Assembly (NCBI GenBank): GCA_051530055.1
Contig: CM121341.1
Span: forward strand, 8,308,001-8,372,000
Source: Neoechinorhynchus agilis
Taxonomy: Eukaryota; Acanthocephala
Length of the DNA: 64,000 nucleotides
Reading direction: 5' to 3'
Positions 35,257 to 46,565 of the stretch are shown here, one piece after another. The translations under genes were made by a program, and so were the position numbers. Under the pieces are notes generated by a model that saw only the letters and a program-made list of their open reading frames with translations, was not told the DNA's origin and did no database searches. How positions within the stretch are numbered: position 1 is the stretch's first letter; every line of letters starts with the position of its first letter.

Positions 35257-36621
35257 ATGGAGAGTCCTGACGCCTTTATTGATGCCTTTATTGACAAATT
35301 GGTGGAAACTAAGCAAACTGCGATTAGTGTCGCGGATCTCACTCCTCCGGACTTTGATCCTTCAACAATGCTCCTCTACATGTACAAAATATGTTTAACT
35401 CACCGATTTCTAAGTTTATTCTCGGATGAAAACAACACAAAATTCACTCTGGCTTTAAATACAAAGATCACGAGATGTATGTTTTATCCCTCATGCAATC
35501 AGGATTGCAAATATATTCATGGATGCAAATACTTTTTAACAACTCTCAAAGGAGGCTGTACAAAAGGCCGAAGATGTGCATTTGACCACGATCTCAAGTC
35601 AGAACACAATCTCCAGGCAGCCAAGTTCCATGGTGCCGATAAAGTAAAAATCCGAACTCTCAAAAAGATCTTATTTATAACGGATTTTGAGACTGGTCAT
35701 ATGCTTAGATTGTGTGAGGGTTGTATGATGGATAAGGATTGCCAGAAAGTTCATGCTTGCTTTTATTTTGTGGCAAGCAATAGTTGCCGATTCGGCGAAA
35801 AGTGCCACAATCTACACAGTGTGGTAAATTGGGAGAATAAAGATATTCTCAAGAAACATGGATTTGAATCGGTTTGTGATGACGATATGCTTGCTTATAT
35901 GAAAGCAATCTACGGTGAACCAAGCTTTACTATCACTGAACCAACAACTCAAATTACAATGCTATCATCAGCGAATGCTGAAAAACTAGCTCAAATGACC
36001 CAAAAGTCACTGCCTTCCTCGATTGCTCCTGAAAATCTAAAGTGCACCTTTGCTTTGCGTGTACGAATTCAGGAAATCTTTAATTCATGTCGCGCAGTGA
36101 ACATGGTCAACATTCTGAGCGGGCAGTATCCCGTCATGTCAACGACTATTAGTCATCTATTTAACGCCACAATCTCGGACACCGATTACAAGATAACTTC
36201 CTTGCGAAGAATCGATTCTCCAGAACTAGCATCAAATTTTGCCGGAGTGGAGCACCTTCAATCGCAGTGCATATCAGAATACTGGGGATTCTATGGAATT
36301 CGATTTCAAGGAATGATTTTGCGCCTATCAATGTATGGATTTTCGCTATCAGATGAAAAATCAATGTCAAAACAGAAGGACATGATTGCGTTCAGAGCTT
36401 CAATGGCTCATGAATACACAACCCCCGGTGATAAGGGCCAAAGACGAATGATGGTTGTGCGATGCAAATTGACAGGGCCTCCAAAAGATTTGGACTCAAT
36501 GGTACCAATAGTCCAAACAAGTGATTTTTATCCGGAGTTTCTAATCACTTATGGCAAAGAAGAGGACAAAAAGATAAACGAGGAGGACGAAGAGGACGAA
36601 GAGGAGAAGGCCACCGAGTGA
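35257..36621 (+). CDS. ZAP/PARP12-like CCCH-finger protein, copy 2
   Basis: A 454-residue paralogue of the protein at 28,675 with the same domain order. Only two protein differences are evident: N81 in place of T81 in finger 1, and the segment SDTDYKITSLRR in place of STPITRATSLRR. The copy 2 version agrees better with the PARP-domain start (a Y-K-I before the RI.SPEL motif), so copy 2 probably keeps the ancestral frame. The first exon (donor at 34,272), 5' UTR intron and AATAAA (36,703) are also duplicated. Both copies are intact, so both may be expressed. The call as ZAP/PARP12-like rests on the four-finger arrangement plus the PARP-like C-terminus. Confidence 0.75.
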   Translation: MESPDAFIDAFIDKLVETKQTAISVADLTPPDFDPSTMLLYMYKICLTHRFLSLFSDENNTKFTLALNTKITRCMFYPSCNQDCKYIHGCKYFLTTLKGGCTKGRRCAFDHDLKSEHNLQAAKFHGADKVKIRTLKKILFITDFETGHMLRLCEGCMMDKDCQKVHACFYFVASNSCRFGEKCHNLHSVVNWENKDILKKHGFESVCDDDMLAYMKAIYGEPSFTITEPTTQITMLSSANAEKLAQMTQKSLPSSIAPENLKCTFALRVRIQEIFNSCRAVNMVNILSGQYPVMSTTISHLFNATISDTDYKITSLRRIDSPELASNFAGVEHLQSQCISEYWGFYGIRFQGMILRLSMYGFSLSDEKSMSKQKDMIAFRASMAHEYTTPGDKGQRRMMVVRCKLTGPPKDLDSMVPIVQTSDFYPEFLITYGKEEDKKINEEDEEDEEEKATE

Positions 36622-37404
36622 ATTCGGTGGATGCGCTGTATTCGTGTGCTTGGTTCAGATGAAAAGTTGTGTTTTTGTAAATGCTTAGCATTGGGTTTAA
36701 AAAATAAATGTGGCGCCTAATTGTATTTTTATGAACGGCACAGTAAATTAAAACACATCAAAAACATTGAATACTTCCAAAAAGAAAGAAGCAGTAATTT
36801 TTGCATGGAACACGCCCACTCGCATTGATTAGATTTTGGGAAATCACAGAATTGCAAACTTATTTAAGTTCATACGGAGCACAGCGAAATACTAATGACT
36901 TTAATAGCAATTTTAGTAATTTCGCCATGTACATTTTATAGAATAGAATTATTAAAATGCAAGGTTTCAAGTTCTCAACAAAACAAATACCAAATTAATC
37001 TTTAGCACCGAAATTAGAATAGCAATAAAATAGAGGTTTTTCTTGGATTTATTAGAACTAAGGATTTTTATAAGACGATATTCTTAAATAATAAAGAAGT
37101 TTCATAAGGGATGCACTGGACTAATTGCGATACGATCTTCAGAATATTAAACTTCTGTCGTCGTATATTTCTAATATATTCAGATCGATTTCCAAACAAA
37201 ATTTTATTATCCCATTCATAAGCGATGTCCAACAAATGGAAACCTGTAAAAGCTAACAATTAATGGAAAATTGCATTTTTAAAAAAGCACCACAATTAGT
37301 AAAGAAAGAGTTCGCGGCCGCAAACAACTGGTTTGGTGATTTTCTTAACGCTTTACCAATGCCGTCGATTGGTTTTAGATGGATGATCCTCTGGTCTCGC
37401 TTCG

Positions 37405-38175
37405 GGATGTCAGTTCGGGTGGGAATGTTGGTGTTTACTGTTTGTAGGAGAATTGGCTAGGCGGGATCTTTTTTCGGTTCATTTCAAGTTATTATTTCCG
37501 GGAGTATTAAGTAATATATGAAGGAATCGGAGGTAGGAGAGAAAGGTGCGAGATAGGGGGAGGATGAAGGGAACTTTGATTGCGAGTGTTGTGCTCGTAT
37601 TAAAATTTTAATAAAATTACGTAAAAAATTGTCGTGGTAGGGTTGAGACTCGTTTTGATTGTTCGCCGAAAATTTTATAAAGCATTTGACGAGCGGGGCA
37701 AAATCAACTGTGCGAATTTTAGATGCTCTTCTATGAAACGTTTCAAGGTAACGGATTTATGATTTGGATAGGTTGCAGAAGACTGGAATAAAGCTGTAGG
37801 AAAATTTGGAGAGATCGGGCGAAATGTTCCTTAATGGCGGAGGCGATTGTGTGTAAAGTGCGAGTCCCATTTTAGGTTAGATTGAAATTGGAGGCCCAGA
37901 ATATTAAGGGAGGTGACTCGTTGGATGTCATTTGGAAGATCGGGATCGGACGTGGGATTGTAGGAGAATGAGGGGATCATTTCGAAGTATTTAGAGAATT
38001 CATGTTCAGTTGGTGCAGAAATTTTTGATAAGAAGATGGAAAGGTGGGGTGGTGAATAGGTGATGAGGGTGATGTCGTCGGCATATAGTAAAAGTTTAGA
38101 GTTAGATGAGAGAGGCTTAAGCTCGTTTAAGAAAGTATTAAAAAAAGGAGGTGATTCGATGGCACCATGAAGTAC
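37405..38175 (-). mobile_element. CR1-like LINE fragment (RT end to 3' UTR)
   Basis: On the minus strand it begins with an SPPFFNTFLNELKPLSS-like RT segment and YADDITLIT (near 38,070), then the thumb region, then a 3' UTR related to 10,400-10,560. It ends before the 3' stem-loop, exactly where duplication unit 3 begins, so the break at 37,405 removed both. It belongs to the same family as the LINE at 8,590 and is decayed. Confidence 0.7.
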
Positions 38176-38187
38176 GCCTTTATCAGC

Positions 38188-39800
38188 ACGTTTTTATTGA
38201 TGTACAAAGAAGAAAAGGAACCTTGTGCCTTTGGGTCCTCCTCATAAACACTCGAGTTTTGATTGGAAAATGAAACTGACTATTGATTTTGGAGTGGATT
38301 ACGAGTTCGGGAGGTGGGAATATCCGGTCGGAAGGTCCGTTTTGGTGGGTTATTGGTGATTATTGTTCTGCTGGAGTGCTTGTGAAGTTGGTATTTCCTC
38401 AGGTTCATTTCAAGTTATGATATCCGAAAAGATTGGGAAGCATGGAAAAAGGAGAAGGGAGCGATGTGTTGTAAAAATTGTAGTGGTAGGGTTGATAGGC
38501 ATTTTGTTTGTTGTATGAAAATAGTATCAAGGCATTCGGTGCGAGAGGGAAAATCAGCTGTGCAAATTTATGTTGAAAATAATGATAATATCAGAGAATT
38601 GACAGAATTGTCAGCTGTCGAATTGATAATTTTGGGTAGAGTCAAAGTTGGGGCAATGGCTGTAATTTGAATCCTGGTCGGGAAACTCTGGAGAGTTATT
38701 GCGATGGGCCTTAGAAGCTTGCTTTTGAAGAAGTTTCAAGATAGTGATTATCCCTTGTGGGTCGCAGCTGGAGATCCTAATGAATTTCATGATTATTTTC
38801 GGACTTAAGGAATATTTTATGATTGAAGTTGGGGAGGACATGACCATGAAAGGGTAATTTGTGTTGTCAGAGTGGAGGGTGCGAATCATAGAATTGAAAA
38901 ATTTAATAAAATTTTAGATGTTCTGACACTCTTTATCCCAGACGAGCAAGCGAGGTGATTTTTTGCCTTCAATGTGGGGTTGAGGGTATGATAAGGGCCG
39001 AAGAATGGTCAGAGTTTGCGGGGAAGGAGTTTAGAAGCGGATGAGCAGCTGTCGATGTTGGTGAATAATTTGTCGAAGTGAGCTTCACGATGTGTTGGGA
39101 AGTCAATTAGTTGACGCAACTCGAAGAAGGGTAACAGAGAAAATAGTTTAATGAATTCCCTTGCAATTGGGAAATGGTGTGAATTTGTGGAGGGAATCAA
39201 GCTGACGTAAAGAGGACTTAGACCAAAAGGAAGGAGGGCGGTAGGCGCCAGTTGTTAGATGCTTCATAACCATTTTTATTATTTCTTATGAACCGCACCC
39301 TCACTCCACACCACGCACACACAAATAGCACCGATCGATATTCGTTAATACGCAACACCAGTAATTGTGAATTCTCTAAGGCCATTTCTTGGAGGAGCTG
39401 AGAAATGGACTGAGATGAATTCTAGATCGGGGTTTTGCAGAGAGCCTTTGAGAGATGAAGGGTGGGGTATTTCCCCTTGGACGGTCGTCGCTTTACGTAT
39501 GGAAGGAAGGATACCCGGGAAAGGTGGCTGAATTGCCGTTGACCTACGTTTCAGCTAAGATTATTACGTCGGCTGTTGAATTAGATGAAATGAGTGATAT
39601 TTCTTCAAGTTTAGTGAGGAGACTTCGAATATTAGGATAGAGTACTAAAGAAAAGGGAATTTCGATCTGGTTATCTTGGGGCTCGAAATGATGGAGATTG
39701 CGGTTGCTTTGGTCGTCATGGATGAGAAATAAAGAAAGGAAACGATACAAGTTGTCGATATCAAAGAATTGATTATTCAAGAGAGAAGTCTGAAACTAAA
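38188..39800 (-). mobile_element. CR1-like LINE with endonuclease and 3' UTR but no RT
   Basis: On the minus strand, the endonuclease start NIRSLLTKLEEISLISS and DVIILAET lie near 39,550-39,640. FFELRQLIDFPTHREAHFD, typical of the middle of the domain, follows near 39,100. The endonuclease end (38,890-38,690, CDPQGIITILKLLQKQAS) matches 8,690-8,790. The sequence then jumps to the 3' UTR and ends with a decayed stem-loop and an AATAAAAACGTG end near 38,188. The RT is missing, so this is an internally deleted copy. Confidence 0.7.
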
Positions 39801-40339
39801 TCGAGAATTTGTGTTGGGATGAGTGATTGGCAGTATGAGGAATGAGTTTTGAGCTGAGAATTTGGATCCGCCACGATCGGATGTGGAAGGACTTCAAGAT
39901 TATCCTTTGTGGTTTTTCGGGCGCTCATGAGGTTGCACGTAGTTAAGGAAGTTGAGGAGTAGCTTACTCTTCGAGTTTTTTATGTGAAAGATGTTTTAGA
40001 GTGTTCATTAATAGTGAAGGATTATACTAGGTAGATTTATTGATAGTTGCAACCTTATTAACCTCCCCGATGACTATGCAGACCACACTAGGTAGATTCA
40101 AAAAGGAAATTGTGAAGTTAGCAGCTCCTGTTTCATGTTTAGGAATATAGAGGATATGAATGCTTACGGTGGAAGCTTTGTCAATATATCCTTAACTGTG
40201 CTCATCGCTTCAATCAATTAACGCTTTACAGTATCAGTAACTCGCTCAAAGCACTTCTTTAGTGGTACATTGAGAAAAGTTGAATACTTAGCCGAGTCTC
40301 GTTCATTGTTTATTGATTTGTTTGTTAAAATTGATAGAG
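39801..40339. other. Intergenic sequence with one MITE arm
   Basis: Unassigned sequence right of the LINE. It holds a single arm (40,036-40,076, TTTATTGATAGTTGCAACC then TTAACCTCCCCGATGACT) of the hairpin family seen whole at 6,803-7,095. No gene is visible. Confidence 0.5.
40036..40076 (+). repeat. Solitary arm of the 6,803 hairpin family
   Basis: Matches the left arm of the repeat at 6,803 almost base for base over about 40 bp and then stops at GATGACT. It shows that the family is dispersed. Confidence 0.7.
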
Positions 40340-40820
40340 GCAACCGGAGACTCAAGAGCAGGCGTATTCCTTCGACAAAATATCTCGCTGGCAGTACAAT
40401 GAGGCAATGCTGCCAGCGTGATGGCGACGGTCGAGGAAGGACAAAAGCTGGAATTTGGCGGGAGGTGGTGAGTGTGCTTCAAACAGATTGTTTGAATTGT
40501 TAAAAATATATTATGTTTAGAACAGAAGATGAGAGAGTAACATATCTTTAAGATAAAAAAGATTGATCTAATAATAAAGCACAAAACGTGCAATCACCAT
40601 CGTCCGCAAAATTGGAGCTTCGCTCCTTCCTCGGCTGTCAGCAGCATTGCCTCGTTGTACTGCGAGCGAGATATTTTGCCGCGTCGCCCGTCGTTTTTCT
40701 CAATTTCTTCGAGAGATCCTGGAGCAGAGTGAGTGTCGAGCAGCAAAGTGCTTCATTCGTCTCTCCTTGTGAATCCCTATATTTTCGTACCTTCCTCTCT
40801 TCCGCTGCACCTCCATCGAT
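40340..40820. repeat. Inverted pair of a local repeat
   Basis: The reverse complement of 40,365-40,465 matches 40,600-40,690, including CTGGCAGCATTGCCTCATTGTACTG against GTCAGCAGCATTGCCTCGTTGTACTG-type sequence and GCGAGATA. The right-hand member continues to 40,818. It is the same block that ends each copy of the tandem repeat at 41,039-41,910, where it occurs at 41,309 and 41,811. Confidence 0.7.
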
Positions 40821-41038
40821 TTCGAGAGAGCAGGGAATGCTGCTTACTGCGAGGGTGTCCACAGACGTTGCGTCCCAGAGAAAGCATTTGCTCTCGCGCC
40901 ACGGAAAGATCGAAATTCCGTCAGGTCGACGACCGGGGTATTCAAACATTCATCACTCTATCGCAAAGCTTTACATTTAAAAAAAAGGAAATACACAAAT
41001 AAACGACAGCTAAAACCCAAATTACAAATTTATTATTT

Positions 41039-41910
41039 CCTTTTTCAGTGTATAGCTAGTAGATCTTTCAATTTTAACGTTTGGCGATAAAACGCAAATA
41101 TCGTTCAAAATGTCCGGAGCAGTTCAAAAGAGGTTTTTGAATGAACGCATTCATGTAGATTTCGCTTATTTATTAAAGAAATATTTTAATCAATTTTCAC
41201 GATCGGTAATAGATAACAATTATTGAAACCGTTCTCGCTCGCGTAGAGATCACTGCACCCGCCCTTTTAAATTTTGTGTTCGAGATAAAAAAAGGGTCAA
41301 ATAATACGCTAAAAAGTGCAATCACCACCGTCCGCAAAATTGGAGCTTCTCTCCTTCCTCGGCTGTCAGCAGCATTGCCGCGTTGTACTGCGAGCGAGAT
41401 ATTTTGCCGCGTCGCCCGTCGTTTTTCTCAATTTCTTCGAGAGATCCTGGAGCAGAGTGAGTGTCGAGCAGCAAAGTGCTTCATTCGTCTCTCCTTGTGA
41501 ATCCCTATATTTTCGTACCTTCCTCTCTTCCGCTGCACCTCCTTTTTCAGTGTATAGCTAGTAGATCTTTCAATTTTAACGTTTGGCGATAAAACGCAAA
41601 TATCGTTCAAAATGTCCGGAGCAGTTCAAAAGAGGTTTTTGAATGAACGCATTCATGTAGATTTCGCTTATTTATTAAAGAAATATTTTAATCAATTTTC
41701 ACGATCGGTAATAGATAACAATTATTGAAACCGTTCTCGCTCGCGTAGAGATCACTGCACCCGCCCTTTTAAATTTTGTGTTCGAGATAAAAAAAGGGTC
41801 AAATAATACGCTAAAAAGTGCAATCACCACCGTCCGCAAAATTGGAGCTTCTCTCCTTCCTCGGCTGTCAGCAGCATTGCCGCGTTGTACTGCGAGCGAG
41901 ATATTTTGTC
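41039..41910 (+). repeat. 502 bp tandem duplication upstream of RRP5
   Basis: Copy 1 (41,039-41,540) and copy 2 (41,541-41,910, incomplete) are essentially identical at an offset of 502 bp. The first half contains GTTTGGCGATAAAACGC, also found in the CCCH duplication units at about 25,420 and 31,920. The second half is the block described at 40,600. The short open frames here repeat with the DNA and are not supported as genes. Copy 2 ends about 260 bp before the RRP5 start codon. Confidence 0.85.
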
Positions 41911-42168
41911 GCAGGAACCACTTCCGAGAAACGACTTTTCGTTCGATTTTAAAGCGTCCAAAGACGCAGCTCGACAAATTTTGGGACACGACAAGATGTG
42001 GCGTCAAGTCGTACGCTCGTCGCGAGAGAAGTTGAAAAATAAGCTTATACTACTACTCCGAACTGAAAACTTCTTCATGAATGACGTAAACTTGGGTTTT
42101 TGAGCGTTCTTTCGTGTTTTTTCCATCAGGTCTCCAATCTCTGAAGAAATTGTTTTCATCCGAAAAAG

Positions 42169-45100
42169 ATGGATTTTCCTCGGGGCGTTGATGTGCTGCA
42201 TGGACGTGGTCATTTGAAGCGTAAATCGAGCTTAAAGCAGCTGAGGATTCAAAAAAGACTTAAATTTCAAGTGGACGACGTTATTCGTCCGAGTCTTTTA
42301 ACAGTTCGTGATTTCACCAAGGATTGTTTATGTTTAGCGTCAATAATGCGTATTTATAAGAATCGTCTTCGACTAAGTCTCCCACACCACCAATTCGCTT
42401 ATGCTTACGTTCAAGAAGCAACATCTCTATTCAGAGTTGGCCAGTATGTCTCATGTGCCATCAGCAAGCCAGCTAAAGGTAATCGTCGGACTAAATGGCA
42501 CCAAGTTAGCATTTTTCCGAGAGATGTTAATCGGTTCGTTGGCCGAGTCCAACCCGGCACGGTTTTTAGTGGCGTTGTAACCGCCCTTGAAGATCATGGA
42601 TTCACTGTTGACCTTGGAATCAATGAATACGTTGGGTTTATCAATAAAAAACGGTCCATTAAAGAGTTCGGACGTCTTTTGAGTATTGGTTCTTATGTTC
42701 TTGGAGTGACTACGAACGTTGTTGGACGGGTTGTCACTCTTCAAAGTCCATCGGTCGCCTTGAATGCGACGTTGAACGGAGAAGATGGAGTCTTCGTTCA
42801 GAGTATAACACCCGGATCGAGACTTCACTTGAACAGAAATGAGTTTAAAACTCTTAAAGACGGTCTTTATTATAGCCGAGATGGTCTCAATGTGTTTGTG
42901 AATCGGTTAGATATGCCGGACTTTACGAGTGAAATCCCGGACGAAGGTACCATTGTGACGGTCGTGTACGTGAACGAATCCACCAAAACCATCTACGCGT
43001 CTCTTCTTCATTCGCACTTTCTCCTTCAATCATCTACGTTCAATGACGATCATTCCAAGTGGAAACGAGGAGTGTTCATTTCAAAATCAGTCGTTGAACA
43101 TCTTAAAAAGGCTTATTGCATCTTGAAAACTAGAGATGGTACTCGATGCTATCTACGAATCAACAATACAGATACAAAACAAAAAAACAATGTTGATCGA
43201 ATGGCCGATTTGATGAAAGTAGGTGATTGTAAACAATGTCGAGTTATTGATGTAAATGGATTTGAAGGATTCTTGATTGTCTCTACTATTCCTCGTGACC
43301 TAAATCGAAATGAACCGTTCAGTATTGGTGACTTGAAAGTGGGGCAGAAGGTCAATGTGAAAAGTATAAAATCTCAAGGTAAGAACGGTTGGACCGTTGG
43401 AATCAGTAGAAGTGTGACCGGATTTGTTCCCAAGGCACACACAAATGCGGATGCTCTAAAGCAGCCTTTTCCAAATTCGGGCTAATTCACTTTGTTTCCC
43501 CCTTTCCCAGTTTGAAATAGCTGCTTGTAAAGCTCTTAAAAACCGGTAGATCGTGTATAATGCGTATTCTTAACCTAAGAACGGGTTCATCGGAATCCAT
43601 TGATAAGCTCGTACTAACGGCGAATCCACAAATGATTAAAGCAACGAAAGTAAGGAAACTCTTACATGATTGGAAATCCGGCGGACCTATTACTGTGCCT
43701 GTTATTGTTTCGCATACTCTAGCCGAAAATCGTGGTGCTTTGGTAGCGAGCTTTGGTGAAATCCGTGGACGGCTGCTTCCTTATCCGGGTGAAATATACG
43801 AAACTGGCCAATTCGTGTACTGTGAAAGACAACCAACCGTTTCTTTGATCGAACAAGACGTTTTGTTCAAACTGTGTGCCGATCCACGATTTGGGAATAA
43901 GCCAGAACCGGAATTCGGTAAAGTCCATGAAAATGCGAAAGTGATTCGGGTTGAAGAAGAGTGCATTTATTTGGAAACTCAGGAAGGAGACCTTCTAAAG
44001 TGTCCAACAGATAGTGTATTTGATTTCAAGGAACTTAATGACGAGCTAAATCTACGAAATCTAGAGAAAATCTTGCCAATCGAATCAAGAGTCAAATGCG
44101 TTTGTCTAGGAAGCGATTTCGAAAAGAATGGTATTGGGTGTTTAAGACCGATAGTGATTGATTTCTTCTCTAATACTCCTCCTCAAGACAATATCACTTG
44201 TTGTTGTGTGATCGAACGTATTGATCAGATGGGATTAGAAGTTCGTGTTCTTATAAAGGGTATTCCTATTGGATTTATTCATCATAGCCACGTGGATTGG
44301 AGTTATGTAAGTGAAGGACAAACAATTCCTGCCAGTATTAGTCAAGGCCAAGAAGATAAACGCCTGTTGTTGTCCATGCGAGATAATTCCGAGTTTTATT
44401 TGACAAAAGAGCGCGCATTGGACGAGTATTTGGAGCAGTTGAATAAATTGACAGGTTGTCCCAAAGTTGAGCTATTTAAGAAGGAGATTAAAGTCAATGA
44501 AATCAAAGGTAAGTTTAATTGTCCTTCAGACTGTGAAGTAGTGGTTCCTGTTCATTTCGACGAACAAAAGTGCCTTCATTGCATTGGTGTTCGTCAAGAT
44601 CGTCAATGCGTATTTAGACATCAGCGATTCTCAATAGTGCATATGGGCAAAGGAAAATACGCGTATATCCTTCCCGAAGTTAACTTCAAACATCATCTTG
44701 TTCCTGTTCAGGATATGCGTCATCAAATATTCACTGATTCGAGAATCGATGACCACTGGACAGTGGGATCTCGTGAGACCGTAGATGGGTTTAATTTTCT
44801 TACAATGACGCGGAAACAAGAAACTAGTCGGGTATTATACAGTGAACTCCTTTTAAGGAAAAAGAAGTTTCCCGTTACACTATTGAGCGATAGCATTTGT
44901 ATTCCTAAACATTTAAACAAATCGATAATGTCAATCAAAGCGATGGCTAAAACTGCCGCGGTAGTGGTAAGCGTAAAGCCCAAACGCGGTCTAACTGTAT
45001 ATCTAAGCAGTGTCCAAATCGGTCATATTCCTTTGAACCATTGCTGTCGGACCTTTAAGGAAGTGGAAGAGATTGAACAACGATTTAAAGTTGGTTATGT

Positions 45101-46565
45101 TATGTGGGTTTGGACATTGAATATAGAGAATTATAATGTAATGTGTACTGGATTTGATCCGAACTTGGCGTACGGTGAAGTCAAATTGGCACGGGTTGTT
45201 CCTGGATTTAGTAGTCTGGGCAAACGGTTGTTCATGGCTCCTTTTTGTGGGAAATTAGTTAGAGCTCATTATCCGCCAACTGAAGCTTCTCAAACCAGCG
45301 ATGCGTATAGGCATCTGGAAGGTTACATTGAAGTACTTAGATGTTATAAGACTAAGAAACATGGTTGGGTGGCGAGTTGTCGACCCGAATCACTTCATTA
45401 TTGGTATTTTGTGAAGGAAGCAAAAGGAGGAAGTGTTCGTCTTGTCAATGGTCGTGACTTTTGCGAATGTGTACTGGAGGTCGGTATGGACGCCCGCTGG
45501 TTGTTCCACAATTATGAATTGGTGAAGTGTGACAAATGGTGGGACGGCACACTGACGATTGATTTAAAAGAATATCTTGTAAGACAAGCCTGTAGATGCG
45601 AGGATGAACCACTGAGAAGTCGTCTAATGGCGGATCCGGATATTCTGAGATATGCAGAAGAGAGATTGGTTCGGTTTTCGAATAAAGATTTCGTATCTAC
45701 AGAGGAAGTTCCGAAAGTTATAGTGAATGAATCGGTGAAGGAAGATGAAGATTTGTGGTTCAGGAAGAGCGAGGAAGTCGAGAACGAGAAAACTATAGTG
45801 ACAAAGGAACAGGATATTATGGTCCATGAAGTCGAGAAGTCTTCAGTATTCCAACAAATGGTTGCGCTCGATCCCGACAATGTCTTTAACTGGGTTCGTC
45901 TTATCGCGTGCGAAGTCGAAAAAGGCAATGTTGAAAGTGCTCGACTGACCGCGAAACGAGCTTTACAAGCATTTCGAAATGATTCAGATAAATTGGCGAT
46001 TTGGCTTTCACTGTTAAATGTTGAAATTAGATTCGGTTCTGAGGTGTGGTCAGTTTTTGATGAAGCATTAAAGAATGTCGTTGACCACAAGGAGTTATAC
46101 AGAAAGGTTATTGGACTCTTGGCTTCCGCTGATAGACTGGATGAAGCAAAAACTGGAGTAGAGAGAATGGTTAAGTCATTTCCTGACGATAAAGACATTC
46201 TACTTGATTGCCTTAATTTCTTCTTTTCGTCGAAAATGTTAGAAGAAGGTCGCTCGTTTCTCGATAGAACTCTGAATTGTCCAACTATTTTGAAACCAAG
46301 CGATCAGGTTGATTTGATTTGTCGATGTGCTTTTCTTGAGTTTCAGCATGGCGATGGAAATCAAGGAAAGGTTCTGTTTGAGAAACTTATCTCAACATAT
46401 CCGAAACGGTTGGACGTCTGGTCGGTTTATATTTCCGGTCTTTTAAAGAAAGGAGAAAGTCGAGCTGGGCGGATTGTTTTTGATCGATTAATGGAACTTA
46501 AGCCAATGAAAGAAAAGAAGTTGGAAGGGATTAAAAAACAGTTCAGCGAAGCGTTTCAATTGTAA
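42169..46565 (+). CDS. PDCD11: RRP5/PDCD11 homologue, rRNA biogenesis protein
   Basis: A nucleolar protein that binds pre-rRNA through S1 domains and is needed for processing of 18S and 5.8S precursors. It starts with MDFPRG, as RRP5 proteins do, after which S1 repeats follow (for example SIMRIYKNRLRLSLP, GTVFSGVVTALEDHGFTVDLG, SKIQSQG-type and ISRSVTGFVPK segments). The last ~250 residues are HAT/TPR-like helical repeats (VFNWVRLIACEVEKGNVESA, LDVWSVYISGLLKKGESRAG). I join exon 1 (42,169-43,434) to exon 2 (43,521-46,565) by an 86 nt GC-AG intron (CCCAAG|GCACAC ... GAAATAG|CTGC). This keeps phase 0 and gives 1,436 residues, shorter than yeast (1,729) or human (1,871), so some S1 repeats are missing or unrecognisable. 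Start and end are secure; the intron is inferred. Confidence 0.85.

Larger units (their letters stand above)
24510..37405. repeat. Tandem duplication with ~6.1 and ~6.6 kb units carrying the CCCH/PARP-like gene
   Basis: Unit 1 is about 24,510-30,587 and unit 2 about 30,588-37,169. A third unit is cut off at about 37,405 where a LINE begins. CDS positions differ by exactly 6,582 bp between the genes. Unit 2 has two extra stretches: 31,165-31,606 (about 440 bp) and 34,704-34,792 (about 90 bp). By eye, most of the unit is 98-99% identical, while the first ~150 bp of unit 1 (24,510-24,660) is noticeably more diverged than units 2 and 3 are from each other. This points to recent duplication with gene conversion or successive rounds. 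Confidence 0.9.

Noticed and set aside
41276-42103. Series of 60-89-codon frames upstream of RRP5 as small genes
   Set aside because: They are copied with the 502 bp repeat, occur in several overlapping frames, and appear again in the inverted copy at 40,303-40,593.
45512-46198. 228-codon minus-strand frame
   Set aside because: A shadow of the RRP5 C-terminal coding region, Ser/Thr-rich as expected from antisense of Glu/Lys-rich codons.
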